From positions 1 to 51,372 of the forward strand of contig CANLYR010000032.1 in NCBI GenBank assembly GCA_947495425.1: 51,372 nt of DNA, written 5' to 3'. Below, one piece after another: positions 42,522 to 51,182 of this stretch. The notes beneath the pieces are model-generated. The model searched no databases and had not been told where the DNA came from. It saw only the letters and a program-made list of their open reading frames with translations. The position numbers and the translations under genes were made by a program. This stretch comes from an uncultured Aquimarina sp. (GTDB lineage Bacteria; Bacteroidota; Bacteroidia; Flavobacteriales; Flavobacteriaceae). How positions within the stretch are numbered: the stretch's first letter is position 1; each line of letters begins with the position of its first letter.

Positions 42522-44972
42522 TTAGTTTACTATTAGTTTTTGGATGCTCTTTGCTCCTACTTTTCCAGTATCGTCGATCTGCACAAGGTAAACTCCTGTG
42601 GTTAGTGACAAACTGCTGGTGGTTATTCTATTTACTCCAGATTTTAGCATTATTTGTGCTTTCTTCATTCCTAAAATATTATAAATAGTAGCGTTTACAC
42701 TTTCTTTTATAGCATTACTTATATGTATCGAAAAGAATTCATGTGCAGGGTTAGGTGATATTTTCATACTAAATATATCACTTTCATCTTCATTGCCTAA
42801 TACAGGAACTACTGATTCTAATTCGGCAGTTACAGCTTCAGTAGCAAAAGAACCATCACAAGAACCTTCGTAAATTTTCACATTAGAAATTACTGAAGTA
42901 TTTCCTGAGCCAGCATCATTATCATTAATAAATACCAATCTATCCATAGTTCCTGTATAGAAATTACCAACAGGAATAACGTAAGTTTTGGTCCCGCTAC
43001 CGTAATCATCATAGTTTGTTACTCCATAATTTTGAGAACCATGAACTTTAAAGTATCGATCTGGAGTTAATGTATTATCATCTTCAAAACCAAGGCCGTG
43101 AATTTCACCTTGAGCCGTACTGCTAAAATCAAACTCTATAACTGTATTTACAGTTATTGTATAATTATAAGGAATATATTTCCATGTGTTATTTTGCATA
43201 GATAGTCCTGTACCACTATTTACCACTGAAAAGTTACCAGCAGTATCCTGATTTGAGAATGCTGTAATTTGAAAATCGTTAAAATTCAACACCTCACAAG
43301 TTGGAGGTGGATTTACGTTACCATTTTGAATACGAAGTGCATCGACAGCGATATCACTTTGCCAACCTTGTGCACCATCACCCGTAACCGCACTTAATCG
43401 TAATTGCACACTTGCTTCACTAGCATATGCCGAAAGATCCACATTGGCTGTATTCCAATCTGTACCCTGAGCTCCTACTCTGCTAAATACAGTTGTCCAG
43501 TTTCCTGTATTATTAGTTCTGACCTCTACTGCAAGCGTTTCTATTGCACTACCAACCATGTGATATTGAAATGAAACAGAAGGAGCACTTAAACTACTAA
43601 AATTTAAACAAGGAGCATTTAAGATTGCTTGCTTATTAGGATACCCTGTTCCATTACCTGAGGCTTCTACATAAATGTATGAGCTTCCATCAATTGCACT
43701 GGCAGGTCCAGTACCATTAGATGGTGTACCTCCAGAATTTAAAGTCCAGTTGATATCATCATTCCCTGATTGACTCCATTGGCCCAAAGAACCTTCAAAA
43801 CTTTCGCTGTATGGAAAACTTGACATATTACCCGTACAATCCTCACTTGGTGGAGGCGGTGGTGCGGTTCCTAACCCCATAGCTTCCCAGAAAGCTGGTA
43901 TCGTTGCTCGTTCTCCAGAATTAGAACCTCCAGATCCAGAACACCCTCCATATGCATGAACTCCGACTGCGTTACCTGTGGCCGTATCAATAATCGGACT
44001 TCCTGAGTTTCCTCCGGTAGTATCGGTTCTGTATCTTACAAATGTGTTGTTTGCAGAAGTTAATGGACCCGTATGGATTTGTTGTGTTTGATTATCTATT
44101 CCTGTATCGGTGCCAAATCCAGTAATCGTTATGTTGCTCCCTGGATCACTACGTACTACATTAAAAGATTTACCCTGCGCCTGAATTGGTGTCTGCCCTG
44201 TTTGAGAATTTGCACTCGCAGTGAATACTGCCCAGTCATTAGCTTGACTTGCATTACCAGGATAAGGAGAAACGAAATTACCTATTGGATATTGATCCTC
44301 TGGGCCAGGGTGTACTATACTTCTATCTGGATTTGACTTTGGTACATTAAACTCTATGACCTGAGCTCGACTACCCACACAATGCCCTGCTGTAACTAAT
44401 CTTCCATTAGTGATAATCCATCCAGTACAACCAATTGGTACGATTCGTCCTATAGCTGCATCATTTGAATCTACTCTATCATCATTAGATCCACATTGAG
44501 ACTTGGTTGTTGGATCTAATTCTCCAATACCTATTTCAATAATATTAAGTCCAACAGATCTTTCACCTTTGGCAACAGAAAGGGTAAGGGTAACTTTATC
44601 TCCGTTAAAATAGGCACTTGTATTTTTCCAATCTTTGATCGTTGCAGCGGTTAATGTTTGCGTAGCACCATCAAGATCTGATGTAATTGTTAGTGTACTA
44701 TTATGACCAAGATTAACATCATCAAAAAATAGACGCAACCAAGTTGCTCCTTCTTCAGAAATTGTTTCGGTAAAAACCTGTGCTGTACTTTTACTTTGAT
44801 TATTCTCAGACTGCAAACGCATATTATATGCTTTATACAGACTGGGTAGCGGATCTGTTTGCCCAAAATTAATGGCAGGCAGAAGCAGACAAATCATGAC
44901 TGCCAATACTGCAAATTTCCGTAAGGAATACTTGTTTTTTAAATTAGGTGAGTTTGTGTAATGAGAATTCAT
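42522..44972 (-). CDS. Secreted trypsin-like serine protease with type IX secretion tail
   Basis: An 816-residue exported protein. After the signal (hydrophobic stretch about 17-37) and a propeptide-like part with strands, the trypsin-like domain (about 160-370) shows the catalytic triad: H197 in RLVTAGHCVGS, D246 in NDWAVF and S323 in TGGNSGSPII. A proline linker PPPPPSED leads to a MAM-like jelly-roll domain (about 385-555, with SESFEGSLGQWSQSG). A further beta domain (about 560-705) follows. The type IX C-terminal sorting domain (about 740-816) starts MKISPNPAHEFFSIHI and ends KSIQKLIVN. It is released or anchored outside the cell through type IX secretion. Confidence 0.9.
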   Translation of the reverse strand: MNSHYTNSPNLKNKYSLRKFAVLAVMICLLLPAINFGQTDPLPSLYKAYNMRLQSENNQSKSTAQVFTETISEEGATWLRLFFDDVNLGHNSTLTITSDLDGATQTLTAATIKDWKNTSAYFNGDKVTLTLSVAKGERSVGLNIIEIGIGELDPTTKSQCGSNDDRVDSNDAAIGRIVPIGCTGWIITNGRLVTAGHCVGSRAQVIEFNVPKSNPDRSIVHPGPEDQYPIGNFVSPYPGNASQANDWAVFTASANSQTGQTPIQAQGKSFNVVRSDPGSNITITGFGTDTGIDNQTQQIHTGPLTSANNTFVRYRTDTTGGNSGSPIIDTATGNAVGVHAYGGCSGSGGSNSGERATIPAFWEAMGLGTAPPPPPSEDCTGNMSSFPYSESFEGSLGQWSQSGNDDINWTLNSGGTPSNGTGPASAIDGSSYIYVEASGNGTGYPNKQAILNAPCLNFSSLSAPSVSFQYHMVGSAIETLAVEVRTNNTGNWTTVFSRVGAQGTDWNTANVDLSAYASEASVQLRLSAVTGDGAQGWQSDIAVDALRIQNGNVNPPPTCEVLNFNDFQITAFSNQDTAGNFSVVNSGTGLSMQNNTWKYIPYNYTITVNTVIEFDFSSTAQGEIHGLGFEDDNTLTPDRYFKVHGSQNYGVTNYDDYGSGTKTYVIPVGNFYTGTMDRLVFINDNDAGSGNTSVISNVKIYEGSCDGSFATEAVTAELESVVPVLGNEDESDIFSMKISPNPAHEFFSIHISNAIKESVNATIYNILGMKKAQIMLKSGVNRITTSSLSLTTGVYLVQIDDTGKVGAKSIQKLIVN

Positions 44973-45236
44973 AAGGATAAGATTAATTATTTATATATTG
45001 GTTTCACATCAAGCTTAATATAAATTATAGTACTCTAGAGCACTATAAATTATCTTCCAATACCCTGGAATCTATTTTTAGTATATAGACGCAGGTTTTC
45101 TCTTAATCTTTTTCCTCTGGAAATATTAAAAATAAATACAGTAGGATTTTATATTTTCCGTTGTATAATATAGTAAAGAATAACCACTCTTCAAAAAAGT
45201 TTGACCTACAAAACCTAAAGTACTTTTATTAATGTT

Positions 45237-45244
45237 TATTTTTG
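45237..45244 (+). promoter_or_regulatory. TAnnTTTG -7 element of mnmE
   Basis: TATTTTTG fits the Bacteroidota -7 consensus 20 bp before the mnmE ATG. No TTG box is found at the usual spacing. Confidence 0.45.
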
Positions 45245-45264
45245 CTCTTTAGTAAGCAAATTAT

Positions 45265-46677
45265 ATGATTCCACAAGATACCATCGTAGCACTAGCGACT
45301 CCATCTGGTGCAGGTGCAATAGCTGTTATTCGTGTTTCGGGAAAAGATGCTATCTCCTTGTGTGCTCCTTTATTTAGGTCAATACATGGTAAAGATCTAA
45401 AAACGCAAAAGAGCCATACTATTCATTTAGGGCATATTGTTGATAAAGAACGGGTATTAGATGAAGTATTGATATCCATTTTTAAAGGTACAAATTCGTA
45501 TACTGGAGAGCCTACTATAGAAATTTCTTGTCATGGTTCTACCTATATCCAACAAGAAATCATTCAGCTTTTACTTCGTAAAGGATGTAGAATGGCTAAT
45601 GCCGGTGAGTTTACCTTGCGCGCTTTTATTAATGGAAAACTAGATTTATCTCAGGCAGAAGCTGTTGCAGATCTTATTGCATCAGACTCTGAAGCATCGC
45701 ACCAAATCGCTATGCAGCAGATGCGTGGAGGGTTCTCTAATGAAATCAAAAAGTTAAGAGATGAGTTGCTTAATTTTGCATCATTAATCGAACTTGAACT
45801 TGATTTTGCTGAAGAGGATGTAGAATTTGCAAATCGCACTCAATTTAAAGACTTAGTATCTCGAATTACTCATGTTCTAAAACATCTTATTGATTCTTTT
45901 GCTGTTGGAAATGTAATTAAAAATGGAATCCCTGTTGCTATTGTTGGAGAACCCAATGTTGGAAAATCTACACTTCTGAATGCTTTGCTTAATGAAGAAA
46001 GGGCAATCGTTTCTGATATAGCGGGTACTACTCGCGATACTATTGAAGATGAAATCAATATTGGCGGAATTGGTTTCAGGTTTATTGATACTGCCGGAAT
46101 ACGAGACACAAAAGACCTAGTAGAGCGTATTGGTATCCAAAAAACCTTTGAGAAAATTGAGCAGGCTCAAGTAGTAATTTATTTGGTCGATAGTTCACAG
46201 TTGATTGTCTCCTCTTCCCCAAACATCTCTGCCAGAGGTAAAGAAGTTGTTGTTGAGATCAATCAAATTCGAAATAAGTACCCTCAAAAACCATTGCTTA
46301 TTGTTGCAAACAAAGTAGATAAATTAAAGGAAAACCAAATTTCAAACCTGAAATCCATAATTGAAAATATTCACTTACTTTCTGCAAAACAAAATCTCGG
46401 AGTTAAAGAATTACAAAACAAGCTTCTCGAATTTGTAAATACTGGTGCGTTGCGCAATAATGAGACCATCGTGACTAATACCCGTCATTATGATGCGCTA
46501 TTAAAAGCTCTAGAAGAAGTCCAAAAAGTACAATACGGGCTTGACTCTGGACTTTCAGGTGATCTTATGGCTATAGATATTCGCCAAGCTTTATATCACT
46601 TTGGTGAAATCACAGGGGAAATAACTAGTGATGATCTCCTTGGTAATATTTTTTCTAATTTTTGTATCGGGAAATAG
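45265..46677 (+). CDS. mnmE: tRNA-modifying GTPase MnmE (TrmE)
   Basis: A 470-residue GTPase that, with MnmG, adds the carboxymethylaminomethyl group to U34 of certain tRNAs. The N-terminal formyl-tetrahydrofolate-binding domain (about 1-120) begins DTIVALATPSGAGAIAVIRVSG. The G domain (about 215-380) has G1 VAIVGEPNVGKSTLLNAL, G2 region AGTTRD, G3 FIDTAGIRDT and G4 NKVD. The C-terminal CIGK motif required for modification is intact and is encoded inside the left copy of the direct repeat. Its 3' end acts as an integration site in other bacteria. Confidence 0.97.
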   Translation: MIPQDTIVALATPSGAGAIAVIRVSGKDAISLCAPLFRSIHGKDLKTQKSHTIHLGHIVDKERVLDEVLISIFKGTNSYTGEPTIEISCHGSTYIQQEIIQLLLRKGCRMANAGEFTLRAFINGKLDLSQAEAVADLIASDSEASHQIAMQQMRGGFSNEIKKLRDELLNFASLIELELDFAEEDVEFANRTQFKDLVSRITHVLKHLIDSFAVGNVIKNGIPVAIVGEPNVGKSTLLNALLNEERAIVSDIAGTTRDTIEDEINIGGIGFRFIDTAGIRDTKDLVERIGIQKTFEKIEQAQVVIYLVDSSQLIVSSSPNISARGKEVVVEINQIRNKYPQKPLLIVANKVDKLKENQISNLKSIIENIHLLSAKQNLGVKELQNKLLEFVNTGALRNNETIVTNTRHYDALLKALEEVQKVQYGLDSGLSGDLMAIDIRQALYHFGEITGEITSDDLLGNIFSNFCIGK

Positions 46678-46719
46678 ATTTTCTTTCCTTTAGTATACTT
46701 TTAGTTTCCTTTGTTAGAC
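46662..46719. repeat. Left direct repeat (attL-like) overlapping the mnmE 3' end
   Basis: 58 bases from within the Cys-Ile-Gly-Lys-stop codons of mnmE to 42 bases past the stop. They match 51049-51106 at 53 of 58 positions by eye, including TTGTATCGG, AAATAGATTTTCTT and CCTTTAGTATACTTTT. The location equals the known thdF/trmE attachment site of SGI1-type islands. Confidence 0.8.
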
Positions 46720-46758
46720 GTTTTGCTAAAAACTAGAGTTGTTTTTCATTTGTAGTTG

Positions 46759-46793
46759 CCTTTAGTAGGTCTTTTCTTTCTTTTAATTGACCT
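46759..46793. repeat. Degenerate third copy of the repeat core near the left end
   Basis: A 35-base segment beginning CCTTTAGTA and ending TTGACCT matches the inner part of the right repeat (from 51074) at about 26 of 35 positions. T-richness inflates this, so it is only suggestive of an accessory recombinase site or an older insertion scar. Confidence 0.35.
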
Positions 46794-46855
46794 CACAATA
46801 CCATTAAATTTTATAGCAATGTGTATTTTTATTGAACAATTACTTTCAGAAGAAA

Positions 46856-49384
46856 ATGGATATCAGTCTAACTACCAAAGAACAAATTAATTTGTTTCGG
46901 TCTATATTTAAAGGGCGCGAAGATATTTTTGCAAAAAGATGGGAAAAAGGAAGTAAAAACGGTTATATGCCTGCCTATTTCTATGATCCTTATCGATATA
47001 AGGCTCATCAAATGAGAGGAGGTAGTTTTAAAGACTTTACTGAAAAGTCATATTTGCAATTAAATGATGATCAAATCTTAAAACATCTCGATGGAGAACA
47101 GTTAATAGGTATATATCCATTACTTCAGGATAACACATCTTGGTTTATTGTTGCAGATTTTGATAAAGCCAATTGGGAAAAAGAATGTAACGATTTTATT
47201 GCTATATGCGCTAAGCAAAATATTCCTGCTTATTTAGAGCGATCTCGATCTGGAAATGGAGGACATATATGGATATTTTTTGAATCCCCCTACCCAGCTA
47301 TTAAAAGTAGAAAAGTTTTTAAATCTCTTTTAGAAGAAAGCGGTGCATTTTCCATTTTTGATAAAACTTCAAGCTTTGATAGATTATTTCCTAATCAAGA
47401 CTTCCTTTCTGGAAAAGGTTTTGGTAACCTTATTGCACTACCTCTATATAAACCAAATGTAGTGCTAGGAAATAGTTGCTTTATCAATCCAAAAACATTG
47501 GAGCCATATGATAATCAATGGGAATTTTTACAACAGGTAAAGAGGATAAAACCTAATAAACTAGATAACCTATATAATTCAATTAATGAAAATAATGTTA
47601 CGACAACTTCTTTGACTAATAGTGATAAACTAACTATTGTTTTAGATCAGTCAGTTCATTTTAATAGAACTAGTTTAACATTACCATTAATAAATTTTCT
47701 AAAATCTACATATAATCTTCCAAATTCAGAATACTTCATTAAGAGGAAAATGAATAAAAATATATGGAATATTGACAAATATTTCAATCTTATAACAGAA
47801 ACAGATAATGAAGTTATCCTTCCAAGAGGTACTATTGGACAATTACTTCGATTTTGTAGGCAACAAAAAATAGAATTCGATTTTCAGGATAATCGCAAAA
47901 AAGCAGAAACTATCAATTTCGAATTTAGTGCTTCTTTACTTAAACATCAACAAGAAATCACTGCTTCGATTAAGAAAAAAGATTATGGAGTTATTGTGGC
48001 TCCTCCTGGTTCTGGCAAAACTATTATTGGTCTAAAAATCATTGCAGATAAACAACAACCTTCACTAATAATTGTTCATAGAAAACAATTGTTGGATCAA
48101 TGGATCGAACGAATTGAGAATTTTTTAAAAATCCCTAAAACTGAAATTGGAAAAATAGGTAACGGAAAAGTGAAAATTGGTAAAAAGATCACTATTGCTA
48201 TGATTCAAAGTTTAGCAAAAAGAATAGATGATAATGATATATCAAAAATGTTCAAAACAATAATCATTGATGAGTGTCACCATATTCCTGCAGCTTCATA
48301 TATAAATACGGTCTCAAAACTCTTCCCCTATTATCAGTATGGTCTTACGGCTACTCCTTTTAGAAAATACAATGATGGAAAGCTTATTTTCGCCTATTTA
48401 GGTGATCCTATAATCGAAATCAAACCAAAAGATATCGAAGCTTTCAAAAGAGCACAAGTTGTTATTAGAAACACTAATTTAGATGTTCCTTTCAATTCAA
48501 AGACGGATGTTTTTGAAACTTTATCCAAAATATTAATCCATGATTCTATTAGAAATAAACTTATCCTAACTGATATCTGTAGAGAAACAGATAATGGAAA
48601 AAAAGTAGTAGTAATTACAGAAAGGAAGGAGCATATTATTGTTTTATATCAGTTTTTGAAACAAACTTATGAAGTAATCACCTTAAGTGGTGAAGATTCG
48701 GAAAGTGATAGAAATTTAAAATGGAAATCCTTAAAAGAAGGTTATTATCAGATTTTGATCACTACTGGTCAATTTTTTGGAGAAGGCACAGATCTAAAAA
48801 ACGCAACTTGCCTGTTCTTGGTATATCCTTTTTCATTTAAAGGTAAACTAATACAATATATAGGAAGAGTTCAACGATCAGAAATAACTCCCATTATCTA
48901 TGATTATCGAGATCATAAAATTGAATATCTAGATAGATTATTTCTAAAAAGAAATACCTTTTATAGAAACCTTTACAAACAAGCTACATTATTTGACGAC
49001 ACTTCAGAATTCACAAAAGTATCTCTAAAAGGTTCAATCATAAACAAACAGATAAAGGCACCAATAGACCAACTTGATTTCAGATATGGAACCATTGTTT
49101 TTAAATATAAAGACAGCTCCTTTTCTAATGAATTGGAGTTTGAAATTGAGAATGATTATATACGACCAGAATTTGATGTTTTGAAACCTTATTTTTCAAA
49201 AATATTAGGTAGTAAAAAAGTAGAAATCCATATCCAAGTCGAAATTGAAAATAATACTTTAATCTCTCAATTAGCCACTTCTAATGATTTAGAAGCTATT
49301 AATAGAGAGATTATTGAAACTGTCCAATTTACATTTGTAGAAAAACTCTTTTGGGAAATAAATCTTCTGAAATTCAAGATTTAA
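46856..49384 (+). CDS. Archaeo-eukaryotic primase plus superfamily-2 helicase (TOTE-type)
   Basis: An 842-residue protein from ATG 46856; a TTG at 46832 would add eight residues. The N-terminal half (about 1-235) is a TOTE-type archaeo-eukaryotic primase: LFRSIFKGREDIFAKRWEKG, the metal-binding DFD at 101-103 in FIVADFD, LERSRSGNGGHIWIFFES with H137, and FDRLFPNQDFLSGKGFGNLIALPL. The helicase (about 360-700) has Walker A APPGSGKT (382-389), DECH at 472-475, GLTATPF and FKGKLIQYIGRVQR. The C-terminal about 150 residues are unassigned. Families of this layout are described in conflict or defence islands, so a role against phage or plasmid DNA is likely but unproven. Confidence 0.85.
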   Translation: MDISLTTKEQINLFRSIFKGREDIFAKRWEKGSKNGYMPAYFYDPYRYKAHQMRGGSFKDFTEKSYLQLNDDQILKHLDGEQLIGIYPLLQDNTSWFIVADFDKANWEKECNDFIAICAKQNIPAYLERSRSGNGGHIWIFFESPYPAIKSRKVFKSLLEESGAFSIFDKTSSFDRLFPNQDFLSGKGFGNLIALPLYKPNVVLGNSCFINPKTLEPYDNQWEFLQQVKRIKPNKLDNLYNSINENNVTTTSLTNSDKLTIVLDQSVHFNRTSLTLPLINFLKSTYNLPNSEYFIKRKMNKNIWNIDKYFNLITETDNEVILPRGTIGQLLRFCRQQKIEFDFQDNRKKAETINFEFSASLLKHQQEITASIKKKDYGVIVAPPGSGKTIIGLKIIADKQQPSLIIVHRKQLLDQWIERIENFLKIPKTEIGKIGNGKVKIGKKITIAMIQSLAKRIDDNDISKMFKTIIIDECHHIPAASYINTVSKLFPYYQYGLTATPFRKYNDGKLIFAYLGDPIIEIKPKDIEAFKRAQVVIRNTNLDVPFNSKTDVFETLSKILIHDSIRNKLILTDICRETDNGKKVVVITERKEHIIVLYQFLKQTYEVITLSGEDSESDRNLKWKSLKEGYYQILITTGQFFGEGTDLKNATCLFLVYPFSFKGKLIQYIGRVQRSEITPIIYDYRDHKIEYLDRLFLKRNTFYRNLYKQATLFDDTSEFTKVSLKGSIINKQIKAPIDQLDFRYGTIVFKYKDSSFSNELEFEIENDYIRPEFDVLKPYFSKILGSKKVEIHIQVEIENNTLISQLATSNDLEAINREIIETVQFTFVEKLFWEINLLKFKI

Positions 49385-49833
49385 CCAAAGAGAAAAATCA
49401 AGAAAGTAATGATGGTCTATATCAATCAACCGAAGAATTGTTAGAAGACATACTTAAAAACAAAAGTGTAAAGCATTATCGACAGTTACAATATTTGGCC
49501 GCTAATCATATGAATACGATCTTAAAAATCAGATATGTTTTAAATCCATTTGCATTTGTCTTTTTACTATCGGGAGAAAATCAATTTCATCTTATTTTGG
49601 AAACTTTGGATACAGAAGAAGCTACCTATGTATGGCATATTGAAAAAGATACCACTACTCTAAAAAATAATCTAGAAAAGGTTAGCAAAGAATTAAATAT
49701 TATCAAAAATGAGGGAAGACAAATTTATCTTGAAAACCAACCAGTTAATTTTAGCCGAATAATTCATGATTATTCAAATAACAAGAAAGGGTTTATTCTT
49801 TGGAGAGATCAATTGGAAGAAAAATTGTATTAA
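49351..49833 (+). CDS. Unknown protein overlapping the primase-helicase gene, TTG start
   Basis: A 160-residue frame whose first start codon is TTG 49351; it overlaps the end of the helicase gene by 34 bp in the -1 frame, and the frame is closed by a stop at 49315-49317. The protein has a charged N-terminus (DLTKEKNQESNDGLYQSTEELLEDILKN) and a folded-looking part with LNPFAFVFLLSGENQFHLILE and ATYVWHIEKD. It ends FILWRDQLEEKLY. I recognise no family. Either it is translated by coupling, or it is the C-terminal part of the helicase reached by a frameshift near the A run at 49341-49345. Confidence 0.65.
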   Translation: MGNKSSEIQDLTKEKNQESNDGLYQSTEELLEDILKNKSVKHYRQLQYLAANHMNTILKIRYVLNPFAFVFLLSGENQFHLILETLDTEEATYVWHIEKDTTTLKNNLEKVSKELNIIKNEGRQIYLENQPVNFSRIIHDYSNNKKGFILWRDQLEEKLY

Positions 49834-49864
49834 TGATTGTCTTTAAGTTATAGCTCAAAAGAAT

Positions 49865-49872
49865 TATCTTTG
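49865..49872 (+). promoter_or_regulatory. TAnnTTTG -7 element of the Fic gene
   Basis: TATCTTTG matches the Bacteroidota -7 consensus, directly followed by the 13-bp tandem repeat. The Fic gene therefore probably has its own promoter within the island. Confidence 0.5.
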
Positions 49873-49873
49873 T

Positions 49874-49899
49874 GATACTATCAAATGATACTATCAAAT
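49874..49899. repeat. 13-bp tandem repeat at the Fic promoter (operator-like)
   Basis: GATACTATCAAAT occurs twice without a gap (49874-49886, 49887-49899). Each unit holds the near-palindrome GATA-C-TATC. It starts one base after the -7 element, where a bound repressor would block initiation. Confidence 0.65.
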
Positions 49900-49988
49900 T
49901 ATGAAATGAATAATATTTAAGATGTTGATGCCAACCTAAATAATTATTAGCGAATTCCATATGACTTCTAAAACAATATTATAACCTT

Positions 49989-50954
49989 ATGAAACCTCCC
50001 TATTCTATAACAGAAAACATTCTAAGTGTGGTTGCACAAATTTCTGAGAAAATTGGTGAGATCAACGCTTATTACCTGCATAAACCAACTACAGAATTAA
50101 GAAAAAAGAATAGAATTAAAACCATCCAGGCGTCACTAGAAATAGAAGGAAATACGCTTACAGAGGAACAAATTACTGCATTATTAGATAATAAAAGAGT
50201 CCTCGCTCCTCAAAAAGATATTTTAGAAGTGCAAAACGCTATAAAAGTTTATGAACTGCTACAAGAGCTTAATCCGCATAAATTAGGTGACCTGTGCAAA
50301 GCGCACAAATATCTAATGGACGGATTAATTGATACAGCTGGAGAACTAAGAACAAAGAATGTAGGTATTGTAAAAGGTTCTGAAGTTGCTCATATTGCCC
50401 CAGGAGGAAATATGATAAAAGGATTAATGGGCGATCTATTTGATTATATTAAAAACGAAAATGATCTCGTCCTTATAAAAAGTTGTGTATTTCACTACGA
50501 GTTGGAATTCATTCATCCTTTTATTGATGGAAACGGTAGAATGGGTAGATTATGGCAAACTTTAATATTGATGCAGCAATATCCTGTATTTGAATACCTC
50601 CCTGTAGAAACGCTAATCAAGAATAAACAGGAAGAATACTATAACGTATTAGCTATATCCGATAAATCTGGAAACTCAACCCCATTTATCGAATTTATGT
50701 TGGCAATAATTTTAGAATCTTTAGAAGAGCTATTACAATCTCAAAATAAAACTGTTACTAAAAATGATAGAATTTCGATTTTTAAAGATAAAATTAGAAA
50801 GTTACAGTTTAGCAGAAAAGAATACTTAAAGAATTTTAAAGATATATCTCAAGCAACGGCGAGTAGAGATTTACAGTGGGCTGTTTCAGCAGGTATACTA
50901 TTAAAAACAGGAGATAAAAGAAACACAAAATATCGTTTCGTTAATTCATCATAA
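49989..50954 (+). CDS. Fic-family AMP-transferase with N-terminal inhibitory helix
   Basis: A 321-residue class II Fic protein. The active-site loop HPFIDGNGRMGR (176-187) is complete, with catalytic H176. The inhibitory motif SxxxEG appears near the N-terminus as ASLEIEGN (S49, E53), so activity is normally blocked by the protein's own helix. The flap segment VGIVKGSEVAHIAPGGNMI lies before the active site. The C-terminus (about 260-321) looks like a winged helix (YLKNFKDISQATASRDLQWAVSAGI), so it may also bind DNA and repress its own promoter, where the tandem repeat lies. Targets are unknown. Confidence 0.92.
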   Translation: MKPPYSITENILSVVAQISEKIGEINAYYLHKPTTELRKKNRIKTIQASLEIEGNTLTEEQITALLDNKRVLAPQKDILEVQNAIKVYELLQELNPHKLGDLCKAHKYLMDGLIDTAGELRTKNVGIVKGSEVAHIAPGGNMIKGLMGDLFDYIKNENDLVLIKSCVFHYELEFIHPFIDGNGRMGRLWQTLILMQQYPVFEYLPVETLIKNKQEEYYNVLAISDKSGNSTPFIEFMLAIILESLEELLQSQNKTVTKNDRISIFKDKIRKLQFSRKEYLKNFKDISQATASRDLQWAVSAGILLKTGDKRNTKYRFVNSS

Positions 50955-51018
50955 GTCAAACAAAACCCTACCAAAAGCAAACAAAAGCTCTCACCACAGG
51001 TACACCTCCTACTCTCCT

Positions 51019-51042
51019 ACCCCTTTATTTATAGGGGTTTTT
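51019..51042 (+). terminator. Intrinsic terminator of the Fic gene
   Basis: ACCCCT (51019-51024) pairs with AGGGGT (51033-51038) around an 8-base loop and is followed by a T run. It ends 6 bp before the right direct repeat. Confidence 0.65.
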
Positions 51043-51048
51043 CACATA

Positions 51049-51106
51049 TTGTATCGGAAAATAGATTTTCTTACCTTTAGTATACTTTTGTTTTCCTTTG
51101 TTTGAC
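51049..51106. repeat. Right direct repeat (attR-like)
   Basis: This is the second copy of the 58-bp repeat, 4387 bp from the first. It contains TGTATCGGAAAATAG, which again encodes Cys-Ile-Gly-Lys-stop, the last mnmE codons, although no mnmE body precedes it. That is the expected scar of integration into the mnmE 3' end. Confidence 0.8.
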
Positions 51107-51182
51107 CTTTGATTAAAAAAACAACATTTGTTTTACTTATTAAATCATGGGGTTTCAAAAATTTTGGCATATTATACCAAAT

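Larger units (their letters stand above)
46662..51106. mobile_element. Putative integrated island at the mnmE 3' end
   Basis: About 4.4 kb bounded by the 58-bp direct repeats. It contains the AEP-helicase gene, an overlapping unknown ORF and a Fic gene, all on the + strand. No integrase or excisionase is visible, so the element may be a remnant, be mobilised in trans, or continue beyond the right repeat with a second element. The repeat mismatches (5 of 58) suggest it is not recent or that the sites come from different elements. Confidence 0.7.

Noticed and set aside
46700..46720. Integron attC-like core (GTTAGAC) in the left repeat
   Set aside because: The matching RYYYAAC partner and the long paired stem of an attC site are missing; mnmE-site integration explains the repeat better.
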